The translations under genes were made by a program, and so were the position numbers. This document shows, one piece after another, positions 11,437 to 24,825 of a stretch of DNA of 64,000 bases. Below the pieces are notes generated by a model. That model was not told the origin of the DNA, made no database searches, and was given only the letters and a program-made list of their open reading frames with translations. Where the stretch lies: contig JAEILZ010000007.1 in NCBI GenBank assembly GCA_018873225.1, forward strand, positions 3,472,001-3,536,000. Direction: 5' to 3'. Numbering within the stretch: position 1 is the first letter of the stretch; each line of letters begins with the position of its first letter. The stretch is from [Phialemoniopsis] sp. UDSM-2020. Its lineage: Eukaryota > Ascomycota > Sordariomycetes > Thyridiales > Thyridiaceae.

Positions 11437-12780
11437 TCACAACACCCCTCCACGGCTTGCAAACAATCCCTTGGACTCCTCGATCCCCAGCGACCCCGTC
11501 AGCACAATCTTGCCAAACGTATCATAGTCGTCGGGCTGCGCATCTGTAATGATCTTGGCCAGGTTCGACGGCGTCGAGACGTAGTGCCGCTTGTCGCGCC
11601 AGGCGACGGCGAAGTCGACGGCGTCGTTGGCGCCCCACAGGTGCGCCGACAGCGTCCACGAGTGGCACAGGTACAGGTTCGGGTCGCAGTCGAGCGGGAT
11701 CTGGCCCGCGAGCAGGCGGTAGATCTGCAGCGTGACGAAGGTCGTCAAAAAGGTCCGGCGCGTCGACTCCATGAGCACCCACGACTCCCAGAACTCGCGC
11801 GTCGGGCCGATCGGGTGCAGCGCCAGGACGCGCCGGTCGGCTCCGCCGCCGCCGCCGCCGTTGCCGTCGTCGGGCGCGTCGAAGGTCATGTACGACAGCA
11901 GGGCCAGGGCGGCGCCCTCGAGGGCCGGCCGCGCCTGCTCCGCTGCCGCGCGCGCGGATATGTCCCCGTCGAAGACGAGCATGATGTAGTAGAGCAGCAG
12001 GGCCTGCGCTCGCGCGAGCTTGTCGGCGGGCTCGGGCGGGTCGGGCGACTCGACGAGGTCCCGCACGCGCACGTCGATGGCGTTGAAGACGACGCGCGCG
12101 TTGGCCTCGTTCTTGGCCGTGTACAGCGCGCAGCAGCCCAGCGCGTCGAGCATGCAGCGCGGCATGCCGTCCCTGTACAGGGTCCGGTGCGTCCAGGGGG
12201 TCTGCGCCTCGAAGACCATCTGCCTGGGGGAGGCCTTGATCTTCTCGAGGCCGTAGGCTAGGCGCGTGTCGATGAGCTTGCTAACGATCTCGACGGTGCG
12301 CAGGGTCGACGAGTTGTGCATCATGCTGAAACTCGGCGTCGGCGGGTGCTGGGCCGCCGGGGTGAGGCTTGCCGAGGCCGAGTTGTCGCCGCCGAGGCCG
12401 GGCGGCATGAAGTCCCACATAATCTCGGCGCTGGAGAGGTTCGCCGGATCGGTGAGGGCCTGCATCTGTGTGGGGGTGTACGACGTCCCGGGAGTCTGCG
12501 ATTGTGGCCATGGGGGCATATCGTCCGCAACGGCCCCAGGGCTAGTGAGCTGCACAGTGGGAGCTACACAGGTAATCTCCGCGCCCGGGGTAGCGGGTGC
12601 GGTGGCCATGCCCGCCGCGCTGGAGGCGCTGGCAGGATACTGGCAGACAATGCCCCTTCGGCTACAGCGCAGACAGGCTGGCTGGCTGTTGTCGCAGCGC
12701 CGCTTGGCCTTGATGCAAGCGGCGCAGGACTTCCGCCGTGGTGGGGGATTGGTCCTCTCGAGGGCGGATATGGAGCGCAT
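11437..12780 (-). CDS. Zn2Cys6 transcription factor
   Basis: Single exon, 447 aa. The start is the ATG at 12780; upstream in-frame Met codons would add a non-homologous leader. The binuclear zinc cluster is perfect: Cys 19, 22, 29, 36, 39 and 46 (C-x2-C-x6-C-x6-C-x2-C-x6-C), with basic residues KAKRRCD between the first cysteines. A Ser/Thr/Pro-rich linker follows (about residues 50-150), then a hydrophobic helical region to the end with segments such as LARAQALLLYYIMLVF and FLTTFVTLQIYRLLAGQIP. This layout matches short fungal regulators with a Fungal_trans_2-like or aflatoxin-regulator-like C-terminus. It is convergent with the lectin gene, and no target can be assigned. Confidence 0.88.
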   Translation of the reverse strand: MRSISALERTNPPPRRKSCAACIKAKRRCDNSQPACLRCSRRGIVCQYPASASSAAGMATAPATPGAEITCVAPTVQLTSPGAVADDMPPWPQSQTPGTSYTPTQMQALTDPANLSSAEIMWDFMPPGLGGDNSASASLTPAAQHPPTPSFSMMHNSSTLRTVEIVSKLIDTRLAYGLEKIKASPRQMVFEAQTPWTHRTLYRDGMPRCMLDALGCCALYTAKNEANARVVFNAIDVRVRDLVESPDPPEPADKLARAQALLLYYIMLVFDGDISARAAAEQARPALEGAALALLSYMTFDAPDDGNGGGGGGADRRVLALHPIGPTREFWESWVLMESTRRTFLTTFVTLQIYRLLAGQIPLDCDPNLYLCHSWTLSAHLWGANDAVDFAVAWRDKRHYVSTPSNLAKIITDAQPDDYDTFGKIVLTGSLGIEESKGLFASRGGVL

Positions 12781-13524
12781 ACTTGGGTCGACTTGTGTTG
12801 GAAGTGGAAATAAGAGCGGAAAGCAGAAGACCGGGGGACAGTGCAACTATCCTCGTGAAGAAAGGAGTAGATCGGAGCGGTCTCCGCTGCGTGAATCAGG
12901 CGTGGCGGAACTCCGCCGCTGGTTTGTCATCAGGCACCCGCCAAGCTCATGTTGAGAAGGATGGAACACGACGTATGCGTAATCAGTGTAATATCTATCG
13001 AAGTTTGAATGTTTGTCGAACCATTTTGTTTCGCAAATGGCACGTCTTTGGAAGCACAGCGTGGGTGAGAGTGTGTAGGGACTGGCGAGGATGAACTTCA
13101 TGGCCGGGATGGATTTTCTGCAGGCGGCCCCACTTTCGGCTCCGCTACCGAATCTCTAACCCTGAAACTGCCTTCCAGGGGCAATGCAACATCTTATCCA
13201 CGTGGAACGGAGATTGTGGACCATTTGAACAGATTTACCATGCTGCTTTCTCTGCTAGAAGACTTCGGACATGTCTTATCTCCCTACAAGTACCCTTCGG
13301 GAGGGCTGAGTGCTCCGCAGTGACGGTAGTACCTAGCTAGCCTCAGCTTCAGACATCTGACTCGGAATTCCGCCTGCTTAGCAAGCTTCAATTTAAGGCA
13401 GGTAGGCCTTGCAAACTGAAGTGCAAAAGAAGGCATGCGAGTGTGAGTATCTTATTGAAAGGTCTGACCCTTGGATGTCGCGACTGCAACTATCCATGTC
13501 TGCGCAAAATCAGAAACATTACCC
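12781..13524. other. Intergenic region without recognised gene
   Basis: About 740 bp. It holds the promoter of the Zn2Cys6 regulator and the 3' flank of the small Gly/Ala-rich gene. I see nothing else. Confidence 0.5.
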
Positions 13525-14000
13525 CTACAACGCTTTATCGGTCGTGCCCTTCTTCTCGAATTCCTTGTTGGCAAACTCCCTGAACCCACCCCGGGCAACC
13601 TCCTCGTCTTTCGCCTTCTTGGTATGGTCACCTGTAAGGGTGTCGATGGCTGAATTGATGTTCCCCCGAAGTGATTCGCCAATACCCTGGTAGTGAGGTC
13701 AGCACAGTTTCTTTCGCATTTCGGTCAAGCACTCACGTGTCCTTGCGCAAAGACACCCTTGACACCCCGAGCAGCGCGCTCTCCGGTGTTCTCATGCGCC
13801 GGCGCTGACCCGGCGGAGGCCTCGTGGGAGACGGGAGCTTCGTAGTCCGATACACCTGGTGCCGCGGTCTGCTGGACATTCTCGTGCGCGCCATAAGCTG
13901 GGGCGCCGGCTGCACCGTAGCCTGCAGTAGCGCCACCGGGGGCGCCGTAGCCGGGGGCGGCGGCGTTTCCCGGTGCGGTGTTGTTGTAATTGCTTGCCAT
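13525..14000 (-). CDS. Small disordered Gly/Ala-rich protein, Hmp1-like C-terminus
   Basis: Two exons, 13737-14000 and 13525-13686, with a 50-bp intron give 141 aa. Residues 1-60 are rich in Gly, Ala, Pro and Tyr with repeated GYGA/AYGA units. The C-terminal half has the block GIGESLRGNINSAIDTLTGD and ends in a charged region (KKAKDEEVARGGF...EFEKKG). This block resembles small fungal proteins annotated as mismatched base pair and cruciform DNA recognition protein (Hmp1-like), which are often stress-induced; I recall that pattern only moderately well. The protein should be hydrophilic and largely unfolded. A 5' run of T at about 14022-14034 lies just upstream of the ATG. Confidence 0.72.
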
Positions 14001-14761
14001 ACTGACTGATGCTTGCAAAGGTTTTTTTTTTTTGCAGGTCTGAAATGATTGATATTGTTCACTGGCAGATATTTTTGTTCTCCAGACATTTGGTACTGGC
14101 GACATTTTCAAGATCTCTCATCTTTGACGTCACCACGAATGGCAACACTGTGACGTCATTTTTCTCGCCGAACGGCTCATCAATTAAGCTTGTATTCACA
14201 GCACGATGATCTTTAATGCAACACATAGAGATACACAGAATCATTCTTTGAACGATTGAAGTTCAATTTTATCCTTTCAGGCTTACTTGAGTGTCTGTTC
14301 TTCAAGTTCAAGGGACCCCACACAGGAGGTCCGATTGACAGCTTCCTCTGTACTTCGTCGACACTTCAGAACCTCGTCCGGACTTAAAAAAAGATGGATC
14401 AGCGCGAACTGTCAATTGCCAAGTCTGAGCTCACATAATCATTGTCGGTGTGCATTAGGCTCAAAGTGAATTGCTCGCCAATCCTTTCCCTCGAATGAGT
14501 TGCCGTTCTCAGAGCCAAACTCCACAAGCGCTGACGGCACATAAATCCGAAGTTCTGCAATCCATGTCCTCGCACAGAGTAGCATCATGCAGCATGGACA
14601 GAGTCACGGAGTTTGCGGAGCGCGGTCAATCTGCTGTCCAGTTATATATCAGTTCCTCGCGGCTGTGTGACAATCGAGGGCTGAGATCTGTGTGACCAGT
14701 GTTTGCAGCTTCTCCTCATCTCAGTTCTAAAGCAGAACACTTCTGACCGTGCGGCATCACA
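14001..14761. other. Divergent intergenic region
   Basis: About 760 bp between the Hmp1-like gene (minus) and the NmrA-like gene (plus). A TATA-like TTATATAT lies near 14642. No gene was recognised. Confidence 0.5.
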
Positions 14762-15691
14762 ATGTCTGAAGTCTTAGTGATCACCTGCCCCAGCGGCAAG
14801 CAGTGCTCCCATCTCATCCCCCTACTCTACGAGAAGGGCAGATTCAAGCTGCGCCTTGCCGCCCACTCCGAATCCTCAGCCGCCAAGCTCAAGGAGAAAT
14901 ATCCCAAAGCTGAGATCGTGGTAGTCGAGTTGACCTCGCTAGCCGCCTGCCAGGAACTCGTAGAGGGAGCGTCCGTCGTCTTCCACGTCGGTCCCTCCTT
15001 CCACTCGCGCGAGCTCGAGATCGGCCTCAACATGATCGATGCCGCCGTCGCTGCGAGCCCGCGTCCGCACCACTTTGTCTATAGCAGCGTCTCCGGCACG
15101 CAGATTCGAAATCTGGTGCAGCACGACATGAAGTGTCGCGTCGAGGAGCGCCTGTACCTAAGCCCGCTGAACTGGACGATCCTGCAGCCCTCCAATTTCA
15201 TGGATGCCTACCCGGTCGCGGCGCTGGCTGCGCAGGACCAGCCGTCGCACGAGTTCCGCTGGAGCCCTGACATGCCGAACAGCTTGGTCGCGCTGCGGGA
15301 CCTGGGCGAAGCCGCCGCTAAGGTGCTGAACGAGGGCGAGAAGCACTACTTCGCTCAGTATCAGTTGACTTCCACGATGCCGACAACGGATGGGGATATT
15401 ATCAGGACTATCGGAAAGGCTATCAACAAGGAGATCAAGACCAGCGTGATGTCGCTCGAGACTGCGACGCAAAGCGTGCTCGATATACTGTTTGGAGGCA
15501 AGCCCGATGGAAAGCCGGGCGTATCGAACACAGGTGACCTTCGATCTGATATCACTCAGGATGAGGCGGAGCGATTGATTTTGTTCTCGAACCGGCGAGG
15601 ACTTAGGGTCAACCCTAATGTCATGAGGTGGCTCTTGGGACGCGAGCCGACGACTCTCAAGGAGTGGGTGCAGATTCAACTCAGGGCGTAG
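14762..15691 (+). CDS. NmrA-like NAD(P)-binding protein
   Basis: Single exon, 309 aa. The N-terminal VLVITCPSGKQCSHLIPLL is a Rossmann beta-alpha start with a degenerate Gly motif. It is followed by VVELTSLAACQELVEG and the VVFHVGPSFHSRE stretch, the usual order in atypical short-chain dehydrogenases of the NmrA/isoflavone-reductase type. HHFVYSSVSG replaces the usual active-site region, and there is no clear YxxxK, so the protein may be a redox sensor or a reductase with a changed active site. The segment LNWTILQPSNFMDAYP is typical of the family. No signal peptide is present, so it is cytosolic. It is convergent with the beta-helix glycosidase 110 bp downstream. Confidence 0.85.
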   Translation: MSEVLVITCPSGKQCSHLIPLLYEKGRFKLRLAAHSESSAAKLKEKYPKAEIVVVELTSLAACQELVEGASVVFHVGPSFHSRELEIGLNMIDAAVAASPRPHHFVYSSVSGTQIRNLVQHDMKCRVEERLYLSPLNWTILQPSNFMDAYPVAALAAQDQPSHEFRWSPDMPNSLVALRDLGEAAAKVLNEGEKHYFAQYQLTSTMPTTDGDIIRTIGKAINKEIKTSVMSLETATQSVLDILFGGKPDGKPGVSNTGDLRSDITQDEAERLILFSNRRGLRVNPNVMRWLLGREPTTLKEWVQIQLRA

Positions 15692-15801
15692 TTAGGAAGA
15701 TATCTAGCAGATGTGCAACTCTTATCACAACGGGATTCACGAACACATAAAAGATCTTGCACAAGCTTGTATATTCTTCTTATTTTTGATGAATGGGCTG
15801 T

Positions 15802-17256
15802 CTATGGGAGGAACGTCATGTTTTTGACATGCTCATTGGCGTAGATCGGAACGTAGTCCGTCGTCATGTACCATCCTGGCTTTCTCATCTTGTCATTTAT
15901 CGCTTGTCCGTTGATGGTAAGGTTTTGAAAAGTAATGTTGGAGATGAGATGCTCGCTGTCATAACCTGTGAAGATCGACGTGCCAGCGCGGTCGCCATCA
16001 TACTTCAAATTTCGGATTACGACGTTCTTGATGCCGCGGCCAGGGGATGTGTTGTACTTGTCATTGTACATGACACGGAAGTTGAGAAGCTGGCCGATCC
16101 GAAAGTTTTCAACCCGCACATCTTCGATGAGGACGTTCTGGACAAGGTTGCTGTCGCCGGGATTCAGCGCAATAGCACCTTGGTAAAGCATCTGCTTCTC
16201 CCGATGATCAAGGATATCGATGTTGCGGATGACCAAACCATCCACTACCTCGGGGTTCGCCGTGTTGCCGTGCGTAGCCACATTGATGGGATGAGCAACG
16301 TCAGCCCATAGAGCCGAGTTCTGAATTGTGATATTGGTCGAATCTCCGAACCATTTATCTCGATGATTGTAGATAGCGACGGAATCATCGGATGATCGGA
16401 CGAAGACTGAGTCGATCAAGATATTCTTGCTGCAGAACAAGTCGATTCCATCACCCCACTGGACAGAGCTGAAAGATCTCCAATTGCGAACCTCCACGTT
16501 GCTCGATTGGTAGGAGCGTACCAGAAAGTTGATACCGATAGGTCCGTCGATCATAACATTACTCGAAAGTGTAACAGCAATGCTGCTACTCTGCGTATTG
16601 ATGAACACGCCATGTCCACGGACAGCAGCGTTGGTGACGTTGGTCAACTCGATCGATGGTGCCGACAGGACAGCACCACCAGCAAGATACAGTGTCTTGC
16701 CTGACGGAACCGATATTGGCTGCGTGGAAGAGTGATAACCAGGGCCGTAATAGATCACATTGGGATCATCAGGCGAAGGCGGATTGGCAATGGGCGAGTT
16801 TGTGAACAGATGTAGACAGTCAAAGACATCTCCATTGACTTGCAAGACAAGATTGCCTGGCTTGTTCAGCTGGAACGTGACCACACCGTCCGCTTGCTTG
16901 GCGTTGATGCCGGATGAGTGCGGCCGGATCTCAGCCTGGTTCACGCCCCCCTTGAGATACTTTGCAGAGATCTCGACAACACCTTCAAAATCAAAGTAGG
17001 CCATTGACGACCCGTATTTGACGGTGGACCCAGTCGTTGTGTTGACCTCCGCCAACGTCGGCCTGTAAGTGGTCACATTCTCCCATGGTCCTCCAGGAGT
17101 GCGGACCTTGACCTCGTACGATGTGGCAATATCCACACCCGACGGAATGGGGTAGGTGACCAAAGAAGTTGAGTTATGGCTACAGTTTCGTGCTGTAGCC
17201 GACTGGGTGAAGACCACCAACACGGCCAAAAAGATGGAGGTTGTCGTGAAATACAT
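15802..17256 (-). CDS. Secreted right-handed beta-helix glycoside hydrolase, GH28-like
   Basis: Single exon, 484 aa. The ATG at 17256 gives a signal peptide, MYFTTTSIFLAVLVVFTQS. A beta-sandwich-like N-terminal part (about residues 20-170) precedes a parallel beta-helix with motifs YLAGGAVLSAP, VRGHGVFI, WGDGIDLFCSKN, VRSSDDSVAIY and INVATHGN. These occupy the places of the GH28 polygalacturonase motifs: the NTD site reads GDGID and the DD site reads SSDD, but the GHG and RxK sites are not obvious. It may therefore be a rhamnogalacturonan- or other glycan-active relative, or a GH49-like enzyme. Many N-x-S/T sites fit a secreted glycoprotein. It lies next to a sugar permease, a beta-galactosidase and a GH95 enzyme, and is intronless like those two enzymes. 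Confidence 0.8.
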   Translation of the reverse strand: MYFTTTSIFLAVLVVFTQSATARNCSHNSTSLVTYPIPSGVDIATSYEVKVRTPGGPWENVTTYRPTLAEVNTTTGSTVKYGSSMAYFDFEGVVEISAKYLKGGVNQAEIRPHSSGINAKQADGVVTFQLNKPGNLVLQVNGDVFDCLHLFTNSPIANPPSPDDPNVIYYGPGYHSSTQPISVPSGKTLYLAGGAVLSAPSIELTNVTNAAVRGHGVFINTQSSSIAVTLSSNVMIDGPIGINFLVRSYQSSNVEVRNWRSFSSVQWGDGIDLFCSKNILIDSVFVRSSDDSVAIYNHRDKWFGDSTNITIQNSALWADVAHPINVATHGNTANPEVVDGLVIRNIDILDHREKQMLYQGAIALNPGDSNLVQNVLIEDVRVENFRIGQLLNFRVMYNDKYNTSPGRGIKNVVIRNLKYDGDRAGTSIFTGYDSEHLISNITFQNLTINGQAINDKMRKPGWYMTTDYVPIYANEHVKNMTFLP

Positions 17257-18417
17257 TCTCGTGAGGCAACAAAAGACTGAGACATGTGCGACGGGTAGAG
17301 GAACGTTCACTGGCACAGGCTTCATCAACGTCCCTATATGTACTTCGTAGCCTCGTGAAGGCACGAGACACTACCAACGAGACGAGCGGCACTAGTCCTC
17401 GAGCCGAGCAACACTGCAGCAGCAGCCATGATGAATTTCCCCACACGAGATTGCTGGTCGAAAGTGGGACCTCACCCCGCACCGGCCCCCGGTCCCCAGC
17501 TTGCCCCGGTCTCCGGCTGCCGAGAAAGACCTGCGGAGCCGTCGGGCTTGGCATTGGTATTAACGATCTGTGTAACACATGCTTCAATCGAATGAGCATT
17601 TATTAGCCGACGGAACGAGACGAAGATCGTTTAAACCAATCGTACTATGGCAGGGATGTTGTGGACATACCGGCAGGCTAATCTTTCTAGCTCCTGGACT
17701 GCTACTGTTGCGGTTCTGGAGGGGTGAACCCCAGCATCACCCCTGATCACTCGACCCAAGCCATGATGGAATAGGAGAACCCCGAATGATCACCCCTGCC
17801 TTCATTTGATTACCCGACGGAGTCAGCTCTGGAAGACAGATTTCATGAGTAGAGTGTGTTTACATTACACCGCCTGTCGAAATTAACTTTGGGCTTGGAA
17901 CCCCATTTCACATCCGAGGCTTGCTCAAAGCGTCGGGTCTTCTCAGCCCTGCCTTCGCTATTCTCACCATCCCCCAAAAAGCTCGTTATGCCGCGGGGCA
18001 AACTAGTCCAGCACATTCAGGGATGTACTCCCCAGCAGGAAACTGTAGATGACATTGGTAAGCGTGATATCAACATACGTAACCCATCCTGTGCTCTAGA
18101 GAACGTGGCAGGCTCAGCGTTTTGTTTCATGGGTCAGTCGACTTCAAGCACACCATTTTCTCATCACCACGTCATCCGGTACAGACATGAATTGGACCCT
18201 GTACACAGAGCATGACTTCCATTGACCGCTGTAAAGAAAGCAATGTCACTGAAGCTGAAGTGCTGGCTGTCGCGATATCTTATATTACATACGCTGATCT
18301 CTTAACGATTTGGTCTCGAAGCTTGAGAAGTTTATAATTCTGAGAAAAGCAGCTTGTGACTCCCACGGTGCGACAGACTATGTAGGCGAGGATGATCTAG
18401 CTAGTATCAGGTACTCC
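17257..18417. other. Intergenic region, promoter side of the beta-helix gene
   Basis: About 1.16 kb. It holds the promoter of the beta-helix enzyme at its left end and the 3' flank of the MFS carrier at its right end. A pair of near-repeats reading CACCCCTGATCACTCG and GAATGATCACCCCTGCC lies near 17736-17802. No gene was recognised. Confidence 0.5.
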
Positions 18418-20266
18418 CTAAGACGAAGTCTCACGGTCGCGCTTCCTCTTCTCCAACTTGGCTTTCTGGAGGCGCTTTGACATGGGAACAGGAGCTACGC
18501 CAGTCTCAAAAACGTAGTCAATCTCTTCCAATGAAAGAAATCGGAACTCGGGGAAGAAACGCCAGGTCAGATACATGCAGACCAAGTCGATTCCGATGAA
18601 CATGAAGTAGATCTGCGATCAAGCCAAGCGTTAGATGCGCACTGTAAGAATGATGTTGTTGTCGATCCAAAACATACCTTCCAACCAATCTTTGCGAGGA
18701 GCTCACCAACACCATAGGTCATTGCAAAGCCAAAGCAGTTCTGGAAGAACGAGTAAAGACCCATGCCCTTGGCTCGTTGGCTGTAGTGAAGAATTTCGGT
18801 CGGATAGACGTTATGCAGTGTGGATGCTGTGAGGCAGTTAGAACAGTCTTCCATCAGAGAAGGGAATAGTACTGACAAAGTAGGCCATTAGAGATCTGAA
18901 ACATGTAAACAAACACGATGGTCAGAATACCCATGGGGTTCTTGGCGATACCGTTGTCGAACAGACCACCAGTGATCGACATCAGGGCTAAGAAAAAGGT
19001 AAAGACACCCATCGTGCTGATCAGAAGGAATCGGCGGGTGACACGGTCAATAATCATGGCACCTGCAACGGTGGAAAGCCATGACGCTACAGTCATGCCC
19101 AGATTGATACCCAGCTGCTGCTGGGTGTCTGTGATGCCAACAAGTGTCAGGATGCCGGGCAGGTAGTAGCCGAGCATTCCTGGAATACGTTAGATGCCCA
19201 CGCTCATTCATAGATGCAACCTGTGTGAGACTGACCTGTGCCATTGCATTGCTGAAAGAATGCATACATGAAGATCAGCATCAGGCGATACCGTGCGCTC
19301 TTCATTGTCCACAGAGTCGAAAAGTCCCATGGTCGGGTGTCTAGGAACTCCAGAGAACGTTGGATCTGGGACATCTCTTCGAGCACCACTGGGTCGTCGA
19401 CACTCTCTGACGTGGTGTGAAACTTGGCAATAACCTGAGCAGCCTTCTCGTGATGTCCCTTGTAGACCAGATATCTTGGCGACTCGGGAGTGACGACGAA
19501 GACTAGTGCAGCAACCAGCAGAGGAGGACCGATCTGAACAATCATGGGCATGCGCCAGCTCCAGTCACCCGTCATGTACGAAGCCGCCAGGAGAACAACC
19601 GCCATGATGATAGCACCGATGGAGTAGCATGAGCAGAACAAGCCGATGGCGAGACCACGGTGGGGAGCCGGTGCGATCTCACTCATGTACATAGGGCCGA
19701 CTGTTGCACTCAGAGAGCACCCAGCGCCACTGATGACACGACCCATGATCATACAAGCATTGTTCGGAGCGGCAGCTTGCAAGATAGCGCCCACGACGAT
19801 GATGAGGTTGCCGAGACAAGTAACTCCGCGGCGACCGATGAGATCCGAGAGCCACTGGAAGAGACTGGCGACGGCGTTGCCGATGGACATACCGGCAATG
19901 ATGATGGCAATGCCCGACCCGCTGGTCCCGACGTTGAAGTATTCTCTGAAGGCCGGAAGGGAGGACATGCTTCCGATGATGGATCCGTCCATGGCAAAAG
20001 CGGCAACACCTGTGTTCAACAAACAGTCAGTCGGGTCAAACCTCGGTCATCTTAAGTGAGTGGAACGTACTCAGTCCCTGGAGCAGTGTAACGACGGCCA
20101 GCCTGCGCACAGCTTTGGATCGCCAAGTCAACGAGTGGCTGGCCAAGGCTCCGAGATCGACGCGGTTGAATTCATTCTCAACCTTTTGTACGTGCATCTC
20201 ACTGGCCTTCTCCTCTTCGGCCACGTTGTGGGTGATGGAATCATTTGGCTCGTTTGGTGAAGACAT
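18418..20266 (-). CDS. MFS sugar transporter, lactose-permease-like
   Basis: Five exons (20071-20266, 19236-20009, 18877-19179, 18678-18826, 18418-18612), all introns 50-65 bp and frame-keeping, give 538 aa. It is a 12-helix sugar-porter family carrier of the plasma membrane, probably a proton symporter. Motifs are DLIGRRG (loop 2-3), RVISGAG, PESPRYLVYKG after helix 6, QQCNGTGMLGYYLP at helix 7 and the block YPTEILHYSQRAKGMG between helices 10 and 11. The last is characteristic of fungal lactose and galactoside permeases (LAC12/LacP group). The C-terminal motif is the divergent PEFRFLSLEEIDYVFE. It is divergent from the beta-galactosidase gene and shares its promoter region, which supports import of galactosides. 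Exact substrate is not proven. Confidence 0.88.
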
Positions 20267-23949
<3,683 letters not shown>

Positions 23950-24825
23950 TCACATGTAACCAGTGATCGGCTGGCTGTCAAGCCTCCGTAGAACGCCCCA
24001 AATAGACTCACTGCCCAAAAAAGGTCTTTCACTGCACGTCGTGTTTATCTGATTGAATACCTGACTGTCGGCTTCTGACATGGCAGTAGAAATCTGATTG
24101 ACTTGACGGTTCTTAGAAATGTAGGCCTTAGTTGTCTTTCACGGGGCTGAAGAAATTTTGCCAATATTAACCGTTTCTACCAAGAGGGGTAATGGTAGTT
24201 GTTCTTCTGGTTCTTTTGAGACGAGGTCAAGTTTGCACCAGTGCCAAGTTTCTTTCAGGGGTGTTTGGTAGCGTTCAGCGGGGGGGGGGGGGGGGGGGGG
24301 GGGGTGCCAAGTTTGGCGATGGCTCCTCATCCGAGGTTTATCAATTCGGCAGCCTTCCGAAGAATCTCCCGCCTCCCGACCACGCTAAATAAACAAGGCT
24401 GGACACACAGTCGGTGAGCACATCTCCGCGGTACAACCTTTTGCTCGGATATGGTTACGCGTTAATTGCTCCATGCCCAGAAGCTAGCTGAGACAATATT
24501 GCTTTCTCTTTCACGCGTCGGTAGGGCCAATCAGTGATCTTCCGTCGGATATTCAGCAAGCCATGGTCTGATCTTCGCCTCAAGGTCGCAGATCTGGCGC
24601 CTTCTTGAAGTTCACCCTTGCAAACTGATGCGGTAGCCTAGGACGCATGAGCGCGTGAGACGTGGCTTTTGTGGGAGAACAGCTAGAATGCCGCCGATCC
24701 CAACCAAGGTCGACCGTTGTACAGAGTAAATGCAAGGCAAGTTAGTACCTAGCATCATGGCACTTGGGGTCCACGGGTAATAGCAGTGGTTTGAATTGAA
24801 TTCTTGCCCGCTGAAAGAGGTTGTG
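23950..24825. other. Convergent intergenic region
   Basis: About 880 bp between the 3' ends of the GH2 and GH95 genes. It contains the 25-base G run at 24280-24304. No gene was recognised. Confidence 0.5.
24280..24304. repeat. Poly-G tract of 25 bases
   Basis: An uninterrupted run of 25 G on the plus strand. It could form intramolecular G-quadruplexes and is likely to vary in length between isolates or to be misread in sequencing. Confidence 0.9.

Noticed and set aside
11584..12261. 225-aa plus-strand ORF
   Set aside because: Antisense shadow of the Zn2Cys6 regulator at 11437-12780.
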